DNA of 64,000 bases from positions 62,001 through 126,000 of the forward strand of contig NZ_JAAVXB010000011.1 in the NCBI RefSeq assembly GCF_012241385.1, read 5' to 3'. Position 1 is the stretch's first letter; every line of letters begins with the position of its first letter. Under the pieces are notes generated by a model. It was not told the DNA's origin. It made no database searches and saw only the letters and a program-made list of their open reading frames with translations. The stretch is from Solimonas marina. Lineage in GTDB: Bacteria > Pseudomonadota > Gammaproteobacteria > Nevskiales > Nevskiaceae. Shown piece by piece: positions 56,809 through 64,000 of the stretch. The position numbers were made by a program, and so were the translations under genes.

Positions 56809-57084
56809 GTGGAACGCAACGTCACCATCGTCAACCGCCTCGGCCTGCACGCGCGCGCCGCCGCCCGGCTCGTCACGCTGGCCTCGAAGTTCGAGTCCGA
56901 GGTCCGTGTCCGCAAGGACGGCCGCGAAGTCAGTGGCAAATCGATCATGGGTGTCATGATGCTGGCCGCCGCCAAGGGCGCCGAGATCACGCTGATCGCC
57001 GACGGCACCGATGCCGAGCAGGCACTCGATGAGCTGGCCGAGCTGATCGCCAACAAGTTCGACGAAGAACCCGAAGGCAGCTGA
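56809..57084 (+). CDS. ptsH: Phosphocarrier protein HPr
   Basis: The 91-residue protein carries H14 in RLGLHARAAARLV, phosphorylated by enzyme I, and S45 in GKSIMGVMML, the site for HprK. It starts with GTG behind GAAGGA. It passes phosphate to the two EIIA proteins of this cluster. It lies six bases before ptsI. Confidence 0.97.
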   Translation: MERNVTIVNRLGLHARAAARLVTLASKFESEVRVRKDGREVSGKSIMGVMMLAAAKGAEITLIADGTDAEQALDELAELIANKFDEEPEGS

Positions 57085-57090
57085 TCGCGC

Positions 57091-58818
57091 ATGAGTCTCT
57101 GGCTCTCCGGCATCGGCGTCTCGCGCGGCATCGCGATCGCGCGCGTGCAGAAATTGCACGCCGGCGATCTCGACATCCCCGAACACTCGCTGGAACCCGA
57201 CGACATCGAAGGCGAAGTCGTCCGCTTCATCGGTGCACAGCGTCGCGCGCGCGAACAGCTGCACGAGGTGCGCGAAAAGATCCCGTCGGGCACGCCCGGC
57301 GAAATCACGGCGTTCATCGACACGCATCTGCTGATGCTCGAGGACCGCTCGATCACCGACACCACGCTGGCGCACATCCGCAACCAGCACATCAATGCCG
57401 AAGCGGCTTTGCGGCAGACGCGCGACGCGCTGATCGCGGTCTTCGAGCAGATGGACGACGCCTACCTGCGCACGCGCCGCGACGACGTCGATCATGTCTG
57501 CGCGCGCATCCTGCGCGTGCTGTTGCGCTCGGAACGGCAGCTGCCGGCCAAGGCCGACAACGAGCCCTTCGTGTTGGTCGCCGACGACATCACGCCGGCC
57601 GACATCATCATCCTTGCCCAGCAGCACGTCGCCGCCTTCGTTACCGAATACGGCGGGCCGCTGTCGCACACCGCGATTCTCGCGCGCAGCCTCGGCATTC
57701 CGGCCATCGCCGGCCTGCGCGACGCGCGCCGCCTGCTGCGCGAAGGCGAGCCGGTGATCCTCGACGGCGAAGCCGGCCACCTGCTCGCCGCGCCCGACGA
57801 AATCGCCCTGGAGTTCTATCGCGCCAAGCAGCGCGCGCAGGCGCAATACCGCGCCGGTCTGGTGCGGCTCAAGGGCCGCGACGCGGTCTCGCGCGACGGC
57901 CTGCGCGCCAAGCTGCTGGCCAACATCGAGCTGCCCGAAGACGCCAAGGTCGCCGAAGAAAACGGCGCCGAGGGCGTCGGCCTGTACCGTACCGAATTCC
58001 TCTACATGAACCGCAAGGATCTGCCGGACGAGGAAGAGCAGTTCGACGCGTATGCGCGCATCGTCTCGGCGGTGGCTGGGCCGATCACCATCCGTACCCT
58101 CGACCTCGGCGCCGACAAGCAGGTCGACTCCGGCCGCTCGCACGGCCCGACACCGAACAACCCGGCGCTGGGCCTGCGCGCGATCCGGCTGTGCCTGAAG
58201 GAGCCGGAGCTGTTCCGCACTCAGGTGCGGGCTCTGTTGCGCGCCTCCAAGTACGGCCGCATCAACATCATGCTGCCGATGATCTCCAACCTGCAGGAGT
58301 TCCGGCAGGCACGCGCGGCCATCGACACCGTGCGCCACGAACTGATCGGGGAAGGCCACGAGATCGCCGACCAGATTCCGGTCGGCGCGATGATCGAGGT
58401 GCCGGCGGCGGCCTTGGCGGCGCCGATGCTGGCGCGCCACTGCGACTTCTTCTCGATCGGCACCAACGACCTCATCCAGTACACGCTGGCGATCGACCGC
58501 GTCGACGATGAGGTCAACTACCTCTACGACCCGCTGCATCCGGCGGTGCTGCAGCTGATCAGCCGTACGATCGAATCCGGCAGCCGCGGCGGCATCCCGG
58601 TGGCGATGTGCGGCGAGATGGCCGGCGATCCGCGCTACACGCGGCTGCTGCTCGGCCTCGGCCTCACCGAGTTCTCGATGCATCCGGCCAGCGTGCTGGA
58701 AATCAAGCGCATGATCATGGACGCCGACGTCGGCGCACTGCGCCACGCTGTGCAGGGCATCCTGGCCTCGACCGATCTGCAGGAGATGCGCGACCGCATC
58801 GCCGCGCTGGACGCGTAA
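57091..58818 (+). CDS. ptsI: Phosphoenolpyruvate-protein phosphotransferase (enzyme I)
   Basis: The 575-residue enzyme takes phosphate from PEP on H193 (TEYGGPLSHTAILARSLGIP) and passes it to HPr. The PEP-binding part has GLYRTEFLYM, LRAIRLCLKEPELF, IMLPMISNLQEF, GAMIEVPAAAL and the active-site region FSIGTNDLIQYTLAIDR with MCGEMAGDP. Length is normal for a standard EI. It is the last PTS gene and is followed by a REP-like element and mgtE. Confidence 0.98.
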   Translation: MSLWLSGIGVSRGIAIARVQKLHAGDLDIPEHSLEPDDIEGEVVRFIGAQRRAREQLHEVREKIPSGTPGEITAFIDTHLLMLEDRSITDTTLAHIRNQHINAEAALRQTRDALIAVFEQMDDAYLRTRRDDVDHVCARILRVLLRSERQLPAKADNEPFVLVADDITPADIIILAQQHVAAFVTEYGGPLSHTAILARSLGIPAIAGLRDARRLLREGEPVILDGEAGHLLAAPDEIALEFYRAKQRAQAQYRAGLVRLKGRDAVSRDGLRAKLLANIELPEDAKVAEENGAEGVGLYRTEFLYMNRKDLPDEEEQFDAYARIVSAVAGPITIRTLDLGADKQVDSGRSHGPTPNNPALGLRAIRLCLKEPELFRTQVRALLRASKYGRINIMLPMISNLQEFRQARAAIDTVRHELIGEGHEIADQIPVGAMIEVPAAALAAPMLARHCDFFSIGTNDLIQYTLAIDRVDDEVNYLYDPLHPAVLQLISRTIESGSRGGIPVAMCGEMAGDPRYTRLLLGLGLTEFSMHPASVLEIKRMIMDADVGALRHAVQGILASTDLQEMRDRIAALDA

Positions 58819-58822
58819 AGAG

Positions 58823-58889
58823 GATCGCGGCTGGCGCCGCTCTTGCAAATGCAACCGCCACCCCTGTAGGAGTGGCGCAAGCCGCGATC
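58823..58889. repeat. REP-like inverted repeat
   Basis: The 20-base arms at 58823-58842 and 58870-58889 match at 18 of 20 positions (GATCGCGGCT type), separated by 27 bases. The right arm ends a GTAGGAGTGGCGCAAGCCGCGATC motif, which resembles the REP sequences common in Pseudomonas and Xanthomonadales genomes. It lies between ptsI and mgtE. Confidence 0.75.
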
Positions 58890-58969
58890 CCGCGTGCAAG
58901 GTGCAGCAAAAAGTTCAGCGAGCACTCACGCGCTTCGGCTAAGCTCGCGCGGCACTTCCTGGAGAGCGG

Positions 58970-60319
58970 ATGTCCGAGCGCGAATCATCGTCGGCAGCGG
59001 TGGCCCTGCTGCGTGAGCGGCTGGCCGGTGGACGTCTGCTGCCCGTGCGCCGCGCGCTGCATGCGCTGAATCCGGCCGAGATCGCCAACCTCCTCGAATC
59101 GCTGCCACCACAGCAGCGCAAGGTCGTCTGGGAGATGGTCAGCCCCGAGGACGACGGCGAGGTGCTGCTGCATCTCGGCGAGGACGTGCGCACCGAGCTG
59201 ATGCGGCAGATGGACGTCCACGAACTGGTCGCCGCCGCCGAAGAGCTGGACATCGACGACCTCGCGGACTTCGTCGAACACCTGCCGGAAACGGTCACCC
59301 AGCAGATTCTCAAAGCGCTGGACGCCGACGACCGCGCGCGACTGGAGGCGGTGCTCGCCTACGAGCCGGATACCGCCGGCGGTCTGATGAACACCGATAC
59401 CGTGACGGTCCGCCCGGACGTCACGCTCGACGTCGTGCAGCGCTATCTGCGTCTGCGCGGCGAGCTGCCGGCGCATACCGACGCGCTGTTCGTCGTCGAC
59501 CGCTACAGCCACTACCTCGGCGCACTGCCGCTGGATCGCATTCTGACGCGCGGCGAGACCGAGCTGGTGTCGGGCGTCATGGAGCGCGAGCGCGAAGCTC
59601 TGCCCGCGTCGATGGGCGAAGAACGCGTCGCACAGCGCTTCGAGGACGCCGACCTGGTGTCGGCGCCGGTGGTCGACGACGGCAATCGCCTGGTCGGCCG
59701 CATCACCATCGACGACGTCGTCGACGTCATCCGCCGCGACGCCGAGCACAAGCTGATGTCGCTGGCCGGCCTCGACGAGGACGAGGACATCTTCTCGCCG
59801 GTGCGCGGTGCCGCGCGACGCCGCGCGGTCTGGCTCGGCATCAACCTCGTCACCGCGTTCTTCGCCTCGTCGGTCGTCGATCTGTTCCAGGGCTCGATCA
59901 GCAAGGTCGTGGCGCTGGCGGTGCTGATGCCGGTGGTCGCCAGCATGGGCGGCATTGGCGGTAGCCAGACCCTGACGCTGATGATCCGCAGCCTCGCGCT
60001 CGGCCAGATCGGCGCCCACAATTGGCGCTTCCTGCTGAAAAAGGAACTGGCGGTGGCAGCCATCAACGGTCTGCTCTGGGCCATTGTCGTCGGCGCCGTC
60101 GCGCTGATGTGGTTCCACAGCCCGCTGCTGGCGCTGGTGGTCGGCATGGCCATCGTCATCAATCAGACCATCGCCGCCCTGGCCGGCATCTTCGTGCCGC
60201 TGACGCTGCACAAGATCGGCATCGATCCGGCGCTGGCCGGCAGCGTGATCCTGACGACCTTCACCGACGTCTGCGGCTTCTTCAGCCTGCTGGCGCTGGG
60301 AACGCTGATCCTGCTGTAG
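58970..60319 (+). CDS. mgtE: Magnesium transporter MgtE
   Basis: The 449-residue protein has the N-domain (about 15-130: LNPAEIANLLESLPPQQRKVVWEMV) and a CBS-pair domain (about 133-260). Five membrane helices follow with GINLVTAFFASSVVDLFQ, MPVVASMGGIGGSQTLTLMIRSLALG and LAGSVILTTFTDVCGFFSLLALGT. MgtE channels are gated by internal magnesium through the N and CBS domains. It stands about 150 bases after ptsI and may have its own promoter. Confidence 0.97.
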   Translation: MSERESSSAAVALLRERLAGGRLLPVRRALHALNPAEIANLLESLPPQQRKVVWEMVSPEDDGEVLLHLGEDVRTELMRQMDVHELVAAAEELDIDDLADFVEHLPETVTQQILKALDADDRARLEAVLAYEPDTAGGLMNTDTVTVRPDVTLDVVQRYLRLRGELPAHTDALFVVDRYSHYLGALPLDRILTRGETELVSGVMEREREALPASMGEERVAQRFEDADLVSAPVVDDGNRLVGRITIDDVVDVIRRDAEHKLMSLAGLDEDEDIFSPVRGAARRRAVWLGINLVTAFFASSVVDLFQGSISKVVALAVLMPVVASMGGIGGSQTLTLMIRSLALGQIGAHNWRFLLKKELAVAAINGLLWAIVVGAVALMWFHSPLLALVVGMAIVINQTIAALAGIFVPLTLHKIGIDPALAGSVILTTFTDVCGFFSLLALGTLILL

Positions 60320-60331
60320 AAGCAAACGGCG

Positions 60332-60479
60332 TTAACCACAGATTTCACAGATGACACAGATTTGAATGTGGAGTCGCCGGTTCAGAGGAAGGCTCCTCTT
60401 GCTCTGGTCGTAACGGAGCTCATAAGGCGTAGAAGCTTCAGCTTCTTCCATCAGCGAAATCTGTGAAATCTGTGGTTAA
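60332..60479. repeat. 148-base element with perfect 21-base terminal inverted repeats
   Basis: The ends TTAACCACAGATTTCACAGAT (60332-60352) and its exact complement (60459-60479) enclose 106 bases without a coding frame. A tandem CACAGAT repeats within the left end. It occupies nearly the whole space between the convergent mgtE and glycosylase genes. It may be a MITE-like or other repeated intergenic element. Confidence 0.85.
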
Positions 60480-60487
60480 ACCGCTGT

Positions 60488-61126
60488 TCAAACCCAGATT
60501 TCGTTGACCGGATCGGCGACGCGCCACAGATACCAGCTGGCGATGCTGCGATATGGCGCCCACTTCTTGACGATCTTCAACGTACGCGCGTCGGCTACCG
60601 GCTTGCCCTGGTTGTAGAGCATGTTGACGCCGCGGCGCAGGCCGACGTCGTCCATCGCGAACAAATCGAGGCGCAGCAGCGCGAACATCAGGAACATCTC
60701 GGCAGTCCAGCGGCCGATGCCGGGCAGCGCGTCGAGCAGCTCGATCGCCGACTCGTCGTCGAGCTTGCGCATCGCCTTGAAGTCGAGCTGCCCGGCTTCG
60801 GCCGCATCGCCCAGATGCTTGAGCCACTTGGCCTTGGCGGTCGACAGGCCATAACCGCGCAACTGCTCGTGGGTGGCGCGCGCCAGCAGCGCCGGCTGGA
60901 TGTGCTGCAGCGCGCCGATGCCCGCCATCACTCGCGCCTGGATGGTATCGGCGGCGCGGCTCGACAGTTGCTGACTGATGATCGACGAACACAGCGTGTG
61001 AAACGGGTCACGGCGCTTGTGGCCGAGTGTGCACGGGCCGTGTTCGACGATGACCTGTGCCATCACCGGATCGACGGCGGCCAGATGCTGCTCGCCGAGA
61101 CGTATCTGTTCGCGAATGCTGGGCAT
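60488..61126 (-). CDS. DNA-3-methyladenine glycosylase II (AlkA/HhH-GPD type)
   Basis: The 212-residue protein has the HhH-GPD fold: SIISQQLSSRAADTIQARV, the helix-hairpin-helix LPGIGRWTAEMFLMFAL (134-150), and the catalytic aspartate in FAMDDVGLRRG (D160). It removes alkylated bases in base excision repair. It lacks the N-terminal extra domain of E. coli AlkA, as in many bacterial short forms. The ATG at 61126 is chosen; the frame is open further upstream. It is divergent from the CoxE-like gene. Confidence 0.93.
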   Translation of the reverse strand: MPSIREQIRLGEQHLAAVDPVMAQVIVEHGPCTLGHKRRDPFHTLCSSIISQQLSSRAADTIQARVMAGIGALQHIQPALLARATHEQLRGYGLSTAKAKWLKHLGDAAEAGQLDFKAMRKLDDESAIELLDALPGIGRWTAEMFLMFALLRLDLFAMDDVGLRRGVNMLYNQGKPVADARTLKIVKKWAPYRSIASWYLWRVADPVNEIWV

Positions 61127-61239
61127 GGACCGTGGCGCCTGTCTCAAAAGCTCGAAGGCCGGGACCGGAACCCGGCTTGCGCGGGATGCGCGCGGCACGC
61201 ACGTTACAATGCCAGAAATTCCTGCGATGGTGATCTGCC

Positions 61240-62418
61240 GTGCTCTTCACCTTCTTCTTCACGCTGCGCGCCGCCGGCGTCAAGGCCAGCCTCAGCGAAT
61301 TCCTGATGCTGCTCGAGGCGCTGTCCAAGCATGTCGCGATCTTTTCGATCGACGACTTCTACCATCTGTCGCGCGCCGCGCTGGTCAAGGACGAGTCGCA
61401 GTACGACCGCTTCGACCGCGCGTTCGCGGCCTACTTCAAGGGCGTCGAGGCGGTCACCGGCGAGCTGTTCGACTCGATCCCCGAAGAATGGCTGAAAAAG
61501 CAGGCCGATCTGCACCTGTCGCCGGAAGAGCTGGCCAAGATCCAGGCCCTGGGCGGCCTCGACAAGCTGATGGAGACGCTCAAGCAGCGCCTCGAAGAGC
61601 AAAAGGAACAGCACCATGGCGGCAACAAGTGGATCGGTACCGGCGGCACCAGCCCGTTCGGCCACGGCGGCTACAACCCGGAAGGTGTGCGCATCGGCGG
61701 CCCCGGCGGCCAAAAGAAGGCGGTCAAGGTCTGGGAGAAGCGCGACTTCCGTAACCTCGACGACAGCATCGAGCTGGGCACGCGCAACATCAAGATCGCG
61801 CTGCGACGCCTGCGCCGCTTCGCCCGCGAGGGCGCACCGGACGTGCTCGACATCGACGACACGATCAGTTCGACGGCGCGCAACGCCGGCTATCTCGACA
61901 TCAAGATGGTGCCGGAGCGGCGCAATGCGGTGAAGGTGCTGCTGTTCCTCGACGTCGGCGGCTCGATGGACCCTTATGTGCGCGTCTGCGAGGAGCTGTT
62001 CAGCGCTGCCAAAACCGAATTCAAGCACCTCGAATACTTCTACTTCCACAACTTCGTTTACGAGTCCGTGTGGAAGGACAATGCACGTCGCCACAGCGAG
62101 CGCATTGCCTTGTTCGACGTGCTGCACAAGTACACGCCGGACTACAAGGTGCTGTTCGTCGGTGACGCAACGATGAGTCCATACGAGATCGTGCACGCCG
62201 GCGGCAGCGTCGAGCACTGGAACGAGGAAGCCGGCGCGGTCTGGTTCAAGCGCCTGCAGGATCAGTTTCCGCACATGGTCTGGCTCAACCCGGAACGCGA
62301 GGACCACTGGGAATACACGCCGTCGATCCAGGTCACCAACGAGTTGCTCGGTGCCGGGCGTATGTTCCCGATGACCCTGTCCGGGCTCGAGCAGGCGATG
62401 CGCCGGCTGGCACACTGA
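61240..62418 (+). CDS. VWA-domain protein, CoxE-like
   Basis: The 392-residue protein begins MLFTFFFTLRAAGVKASLSEFLMLLEAL, typical of the CoxE-like family (COG3552), and has a C-terminal VWA domain with the metal site FLDVGGSMDPY (D238). A Gly/Lys-rich middle (about 115-165) separates the parts. In other genomes these proteins work with a MoxR-type AAA ATPase to insert metals or assemble complexes, but no such ATPase is adjacent. It starts with GTG; a TACAAT at 61205-61210 may be its -10 box. Confidence 0.9.
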   Translation: MLFTFFFTLRAAGVKASLSEFLMLLEALSKHVAIFSIDDFYHLSRAALVKDESQYDRFDRAFAAYFKGVEAVTGELFDSIPEEWLKKQADLHLSPEELAKIQALGGLDKLMETLKQRLEEQKEQHHGGNKWIGTGGTSPFGHGGYNPEGVRIGGPGGQKKAVKVWEKRDFRNLDDSIELGTRNIKIALRRLRRFAREGAPDVLDIDDTISSTARNAGYLDIKMVPERRNAVKVLLFLDVGGSMDPYVRVCEELFSAAKTEFKHLEYFYFHNFVYESVWKDNARRHSERIALFDVLHKYTPDYKVLFVGDATMSPYEIVHAGGSVEHWNEEAGAVWFKRLQDQFPHMVWLNPEREDHWEYTPSIQVTNELLGAGRMFPMTLSGLEQAMRRLAH

Positions 62419-62484
62419 GACGCGCGGCACGCCTTCCCCGGAGGCGGCTAAAATTGGCGTTCCAATAACATCGGGGGAGTGAAC

Positions 62485-62886
62485 ATGGATGCGATGACGG
62501 CGCTGCTGGGCTTTACCGCCTGGACCTTGTTGCTGGTCGTGCTGGTCGTGCTGTGGCGCGGCGTTGAGATTCTGCGCGGCAAGCCGGCCAATAGCTGGGG
62601 GCGCAGCGATTCGATCGCGGTACCGGGCTTCGTCACCCGCGCCAGTCACGCGCATTTGAACTGTTTGGAGAATCTGCCGGTCTTTGCGGTCATCGTGCTG
62701 GCCGCGGTCGCCATGGGCAAGACCGCGGCGCTGGGGTCGCTCGGTTGCTGGGTACTCGGCGCACGCATCGTGCAGAGCTTGGCGCACCTGATCGGGACCC
62801 AGCAGGTGCTGGTGCTGATTCGCGCGACGGCGTACTTCGTTCAGGTGGGTCTGTTCATTTACATGCTCTGGAGTCTGCTCGCTTGA
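62485..62886 (+). CDS. MAPEG-family membrane protein
   Basis: The 133-residue protein has four predicted membrane helices. The MAPEG pattern is visible in ASHAHLNCLENLPVFAVIVLAA and YFVQVGLFIYMLWSLL. Family members include glutathione-dependent transferases, but many bacterial ones are uncharacterised. GGGGGAG lies just before the ATG. Its stop overlaps the next gene's TTG start. Confidence 0.88.
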   Translation: MDAMTALLGFTAWTLLLVVLVVLWRGVEILRGKPANSWGRSDSIAVPGFVTRASHAHLNCLENLPVFAVIVLAAVAMGKTAALGSLGCWVLGARIVQSLAHLIGTQQVLVLIRATAYFVQVGLFIYMLWSLLA

Positions 62887-63560
62887 AACCCTGGACGCGC
62901 CGCTTCATTCAACGCTGGCTGATCACCGGTTTCTTCGCGTTCGCGCTGGTCGTACTGCTCGGCAATCGTTGGGTCATCAACAGCACCGACGCCTATATCT
63001 ACAAGGATTGGGCGTTGATGCCGGACAATGAAGTCGGCGTCGTGCTCGGCACCAGCAAATACATGCAGAACGGCAAGCCGAGCCCCGAGTTCCAGGGCCG
63101 CATCGACGCCGCCGCCGAGCTGTACCAGAACGGCAAGATCAAGCACATCATTGTCAGCGGCGCGAACCCGGACGAGACCTACAACGAGCCGCGCGCGATG
63201 CGCAAGGCGCTGATCAAACAAGGCGTGCCCGACAACGCGATCACCATGGACTTCGCGGGCTTTCGCACCTTCGACTCGATCGTGCGCGCCCGCGAGGTGT
63301 TCGGTCTGCGACAGTTCACCGTCATCACACAGCGCTACCACAGTTACCGCGCGGTGTTTCTCGGGCGCAAGATGGGCATGAAGGTCGTCGCCTACATCGC
63401 GCGCGCAACCTCCGACGGCGGCTACGGCACCCGCAACCCTCCGCGTGAGATCTTCGCCCGCGTCAAGGCCATTCTCGATGTCTTCCTGCTCAGCACACAG
63501 CCGAAGTTCCTCGGCGAGCCGGAGAAAATCGAACTGGCGCCGGATGCGTCGGACACCTAG
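62883..63560 (+). CDS. SanA/YdcF-like DUF218 membrane protein
   Basis: The 225-residue protein has one N-terminal membrane helix (about 10-30). A DUF218 domain follows: VGVVLGTSKYMQNGKPS, AELYQNGKIKHIIVSGANPDE and VITQRYHSYRAVFLGRKMG. It resembles SanA, linked to envelope permeability in E. coli. The TTG start overlaps the MAPEG stop as TTGA; no ATG or GTG fits the normal N-terminus. Confidence 0.88.
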   Translation: MKPWTRRFIQRWLITGFFAFALVVLLGNRWVINSTDAYIYKDWALMPDNEVGVVLGTSKYMQNGKPSPEFQGRIDAAAELYQNGKIKHIIVSGANPDETYNEPRAMRKALIKQGVPDNAITMDFAGFRTFDSIVRAREVFGLRQFTVITQRYHSYRAVFLGRKMGMKVVAYIARATSDGGYGTRNPPREIFARVKAILDVFLLSTQPKFLGEPEKIELAPDASDT

Positions 63561-63586
63561 TCGCCGGCTTCCCGGTCGCGATCGTC

Positions 63587-63613
63587 TAAAAAGGGGCCGG
63601 CGAAAGCCGGCCC
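63587..63613 (-). terminator. Rho-independent terminator of the DUF1302 gene
   Basis: On the minus strand the stem GGGCCGGC/GCCGGCCC with a four-base loop is followed by CCTTTTT. It lies about 45 bases after the stop codon of the outer-membrane protein gene. Confidence 0.85.
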
Positions 63614-63659
63614 ATTGCCCCCGTGAGTGGCCCCCCGGGACCACCCACGACTTTTTCGC

Positions 63660-64000
63660 TCAGAACTGGTAACGCAGCACCGCTTCGGCGAAATCGCGGT
63701 CGGCCAGGAGGTTACCCCTGCCGCCGCCGAAGTAGGCCGTATAGCCAATTTCCGCCGACCAAGCCTGCAGGTAATAGCCTGTGACGCTGGCGTTGAAAGT
63801 CTTGCGGTGCTCGACGAAATTCAATAGCGGTGTCGGCGTCACGCCCTGCACGTCGTGGTCGAAGCGCAACTGTGGCTCGAGCCGGAACTTGCCGAACACG
63901 TTGTTGTAAGTGAAGCGGGCCAGCAGCTTGTAACCCCATGAGAACGGCGTCGCGTAACCACCGTGGTTCTGCGGGATGGTCGTGCCGAACTCGCTGGAGA
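63660..64000 (-). CDS. DUF1302 family outer-membrane protein, C-terminal part
   Basis: The last 113 codons are in the window; the gene begins beyond base 64000. The alternating strand pattern (YKLLARFTYNNVFGKFRLEP, NASVTGYYLQAWSAEIGYTAYFGGG) and the ending DRDFAEAVLRYQF match DUF1302 beta-barrel proteins. A DUF1329 protein gene often accompanies such genes but cannot be checked here. The terminal Phe is the usual outer-membrane insertion signal. Confidence 0.75.
   Translation of the reverse strand, partial: SSEFGTTIPQNHGGYATPFSWGYKLLARFTYNNVFGKFRLEPQLRFDHDVQGVTPTPLLNFVEHRKTFNASVTGYYLQAWSAEIGYTAYFGGGRGNLLADRDFAEAVLRYQF

Noticed and set aside
56740-58899. A long open frame on the minus strand across ptsH and ptsI (about 719 codons).
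   Set aside because: It is the antisense shadow of two clear PTS genes, made open by high GC codon use; it shows no domain and is rich in Arg, Asp and Gln as such shadows are.
58985-60325. A 446-codon frame opposite mgtE.
   Set aside because: mgtE is complete with membrane helices and CBS domains; the antisense product is low-complexity His/Asp/Gln-rich.
60332-60479. A complete insertion sequence between mgtE and the glycosylase gene.
   Set aside because: The element is 148 bases with no transposase frame and no clear target-site duplication.

Overview
The window is a high-GC, gene-dense chromosomal stretch from a gammaproteobacterium. The arginine succinyltransferase genes, three type IV pilus retraction ATPases beside yggS, the rpoN-hpf-ptsN-hprK-rapZ-PTS block followed by mgtE, the GspA/GspB pair and a Xanthomonas-style oxidative L-fucose pathway together point to the Xanthomonadales/Nevskiales side of the class. 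This placement is inferred from gene content, not from a marker-gene tree. No insertion sequence, prophage, CRISPR array or other recent mobile DNA was seen.

Layout. 1-11.3 kb: start of an S9-type peptidase gene, a periplasmic solute-binding protein, and the arginine catabolism group (M20 hydrolase, astA, astD, then astB). The group is interrupted by a secreted LigE-type DNA ligase and by a signalling trio (response regulator, Ser/Thr kinase with TPR repeats, histidine kinase). 11.3-17.6 kb: a GNAT, gspA/gspB and a 984-residue Ig-like lipoprotein. 17.6-22.6 kb: astC, a secreted TPR protein, a ferredoxin-reductase-like flavoprotein and a TonB-like protein. 22.6-28.4 kb (minus strand): an acyl-CoA catabolic operon of acyl-CoA synthetase, SRPBCC protein, two acyl-CoA dehydrogenases and an enoyl-CoA hydratase. 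28.5-34.6 kb: an OlsF-like bifunctional acyltransferase, a lipoprotein hydrolase, an unstudied membrane protein/DinB/ATP-grasp trio, and YHS and DoxX-like proteins. 34.6-41.1 kb: tRNA-Gln, rpsI-rplM, a repeat-bearing spacer, pilT with two pilU-type genes, yggS and rpiA.

41.2-49.6 kb is a complete non-phosphorylating L-fucose catabolic cluster: transporter, mutarotase, fucose dehydrogenase, lactonase, dehydratase, second dehydrogenase and final hydrolase, with a porin and a FadR-type GntR regulator. A promoter overlapped by GTCC inverted repeats precedes it. 49.7-52.2 kb holds an RhlE-type RNA helicase, translationally coupled to a 49-residue basic protein, and a DUF4399 protein. 52.2-60.3 kb holds rpoN, hpf, ptsN, a short hprK, rapZ, an EIIA-Man, HPr, enzyme I and mgtE. 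This is a regulatory phosphotransferase chain, with no sugar permease in the window. 60.3-64 kb holds a 148-bp inverted-repeat element, an AlkA-like glycosylase, a CoxE-like VWA protein, MAPEG and SanA-like membrane proteins, and the end of a DUF1302 outer-membrane protein gene.

The best candidates for something undescribed are: the duplicated four-cysteine module of the Ig-like lipoprotein; the kinase/TPR two-component trio; the membrane/DinB/ATP-grasp trio; the small protein coupled to the RNA helicase; the terminator-bearing leader of astC; and the use of an M20 hydrolase in an arginine cluster that lacks astE here.
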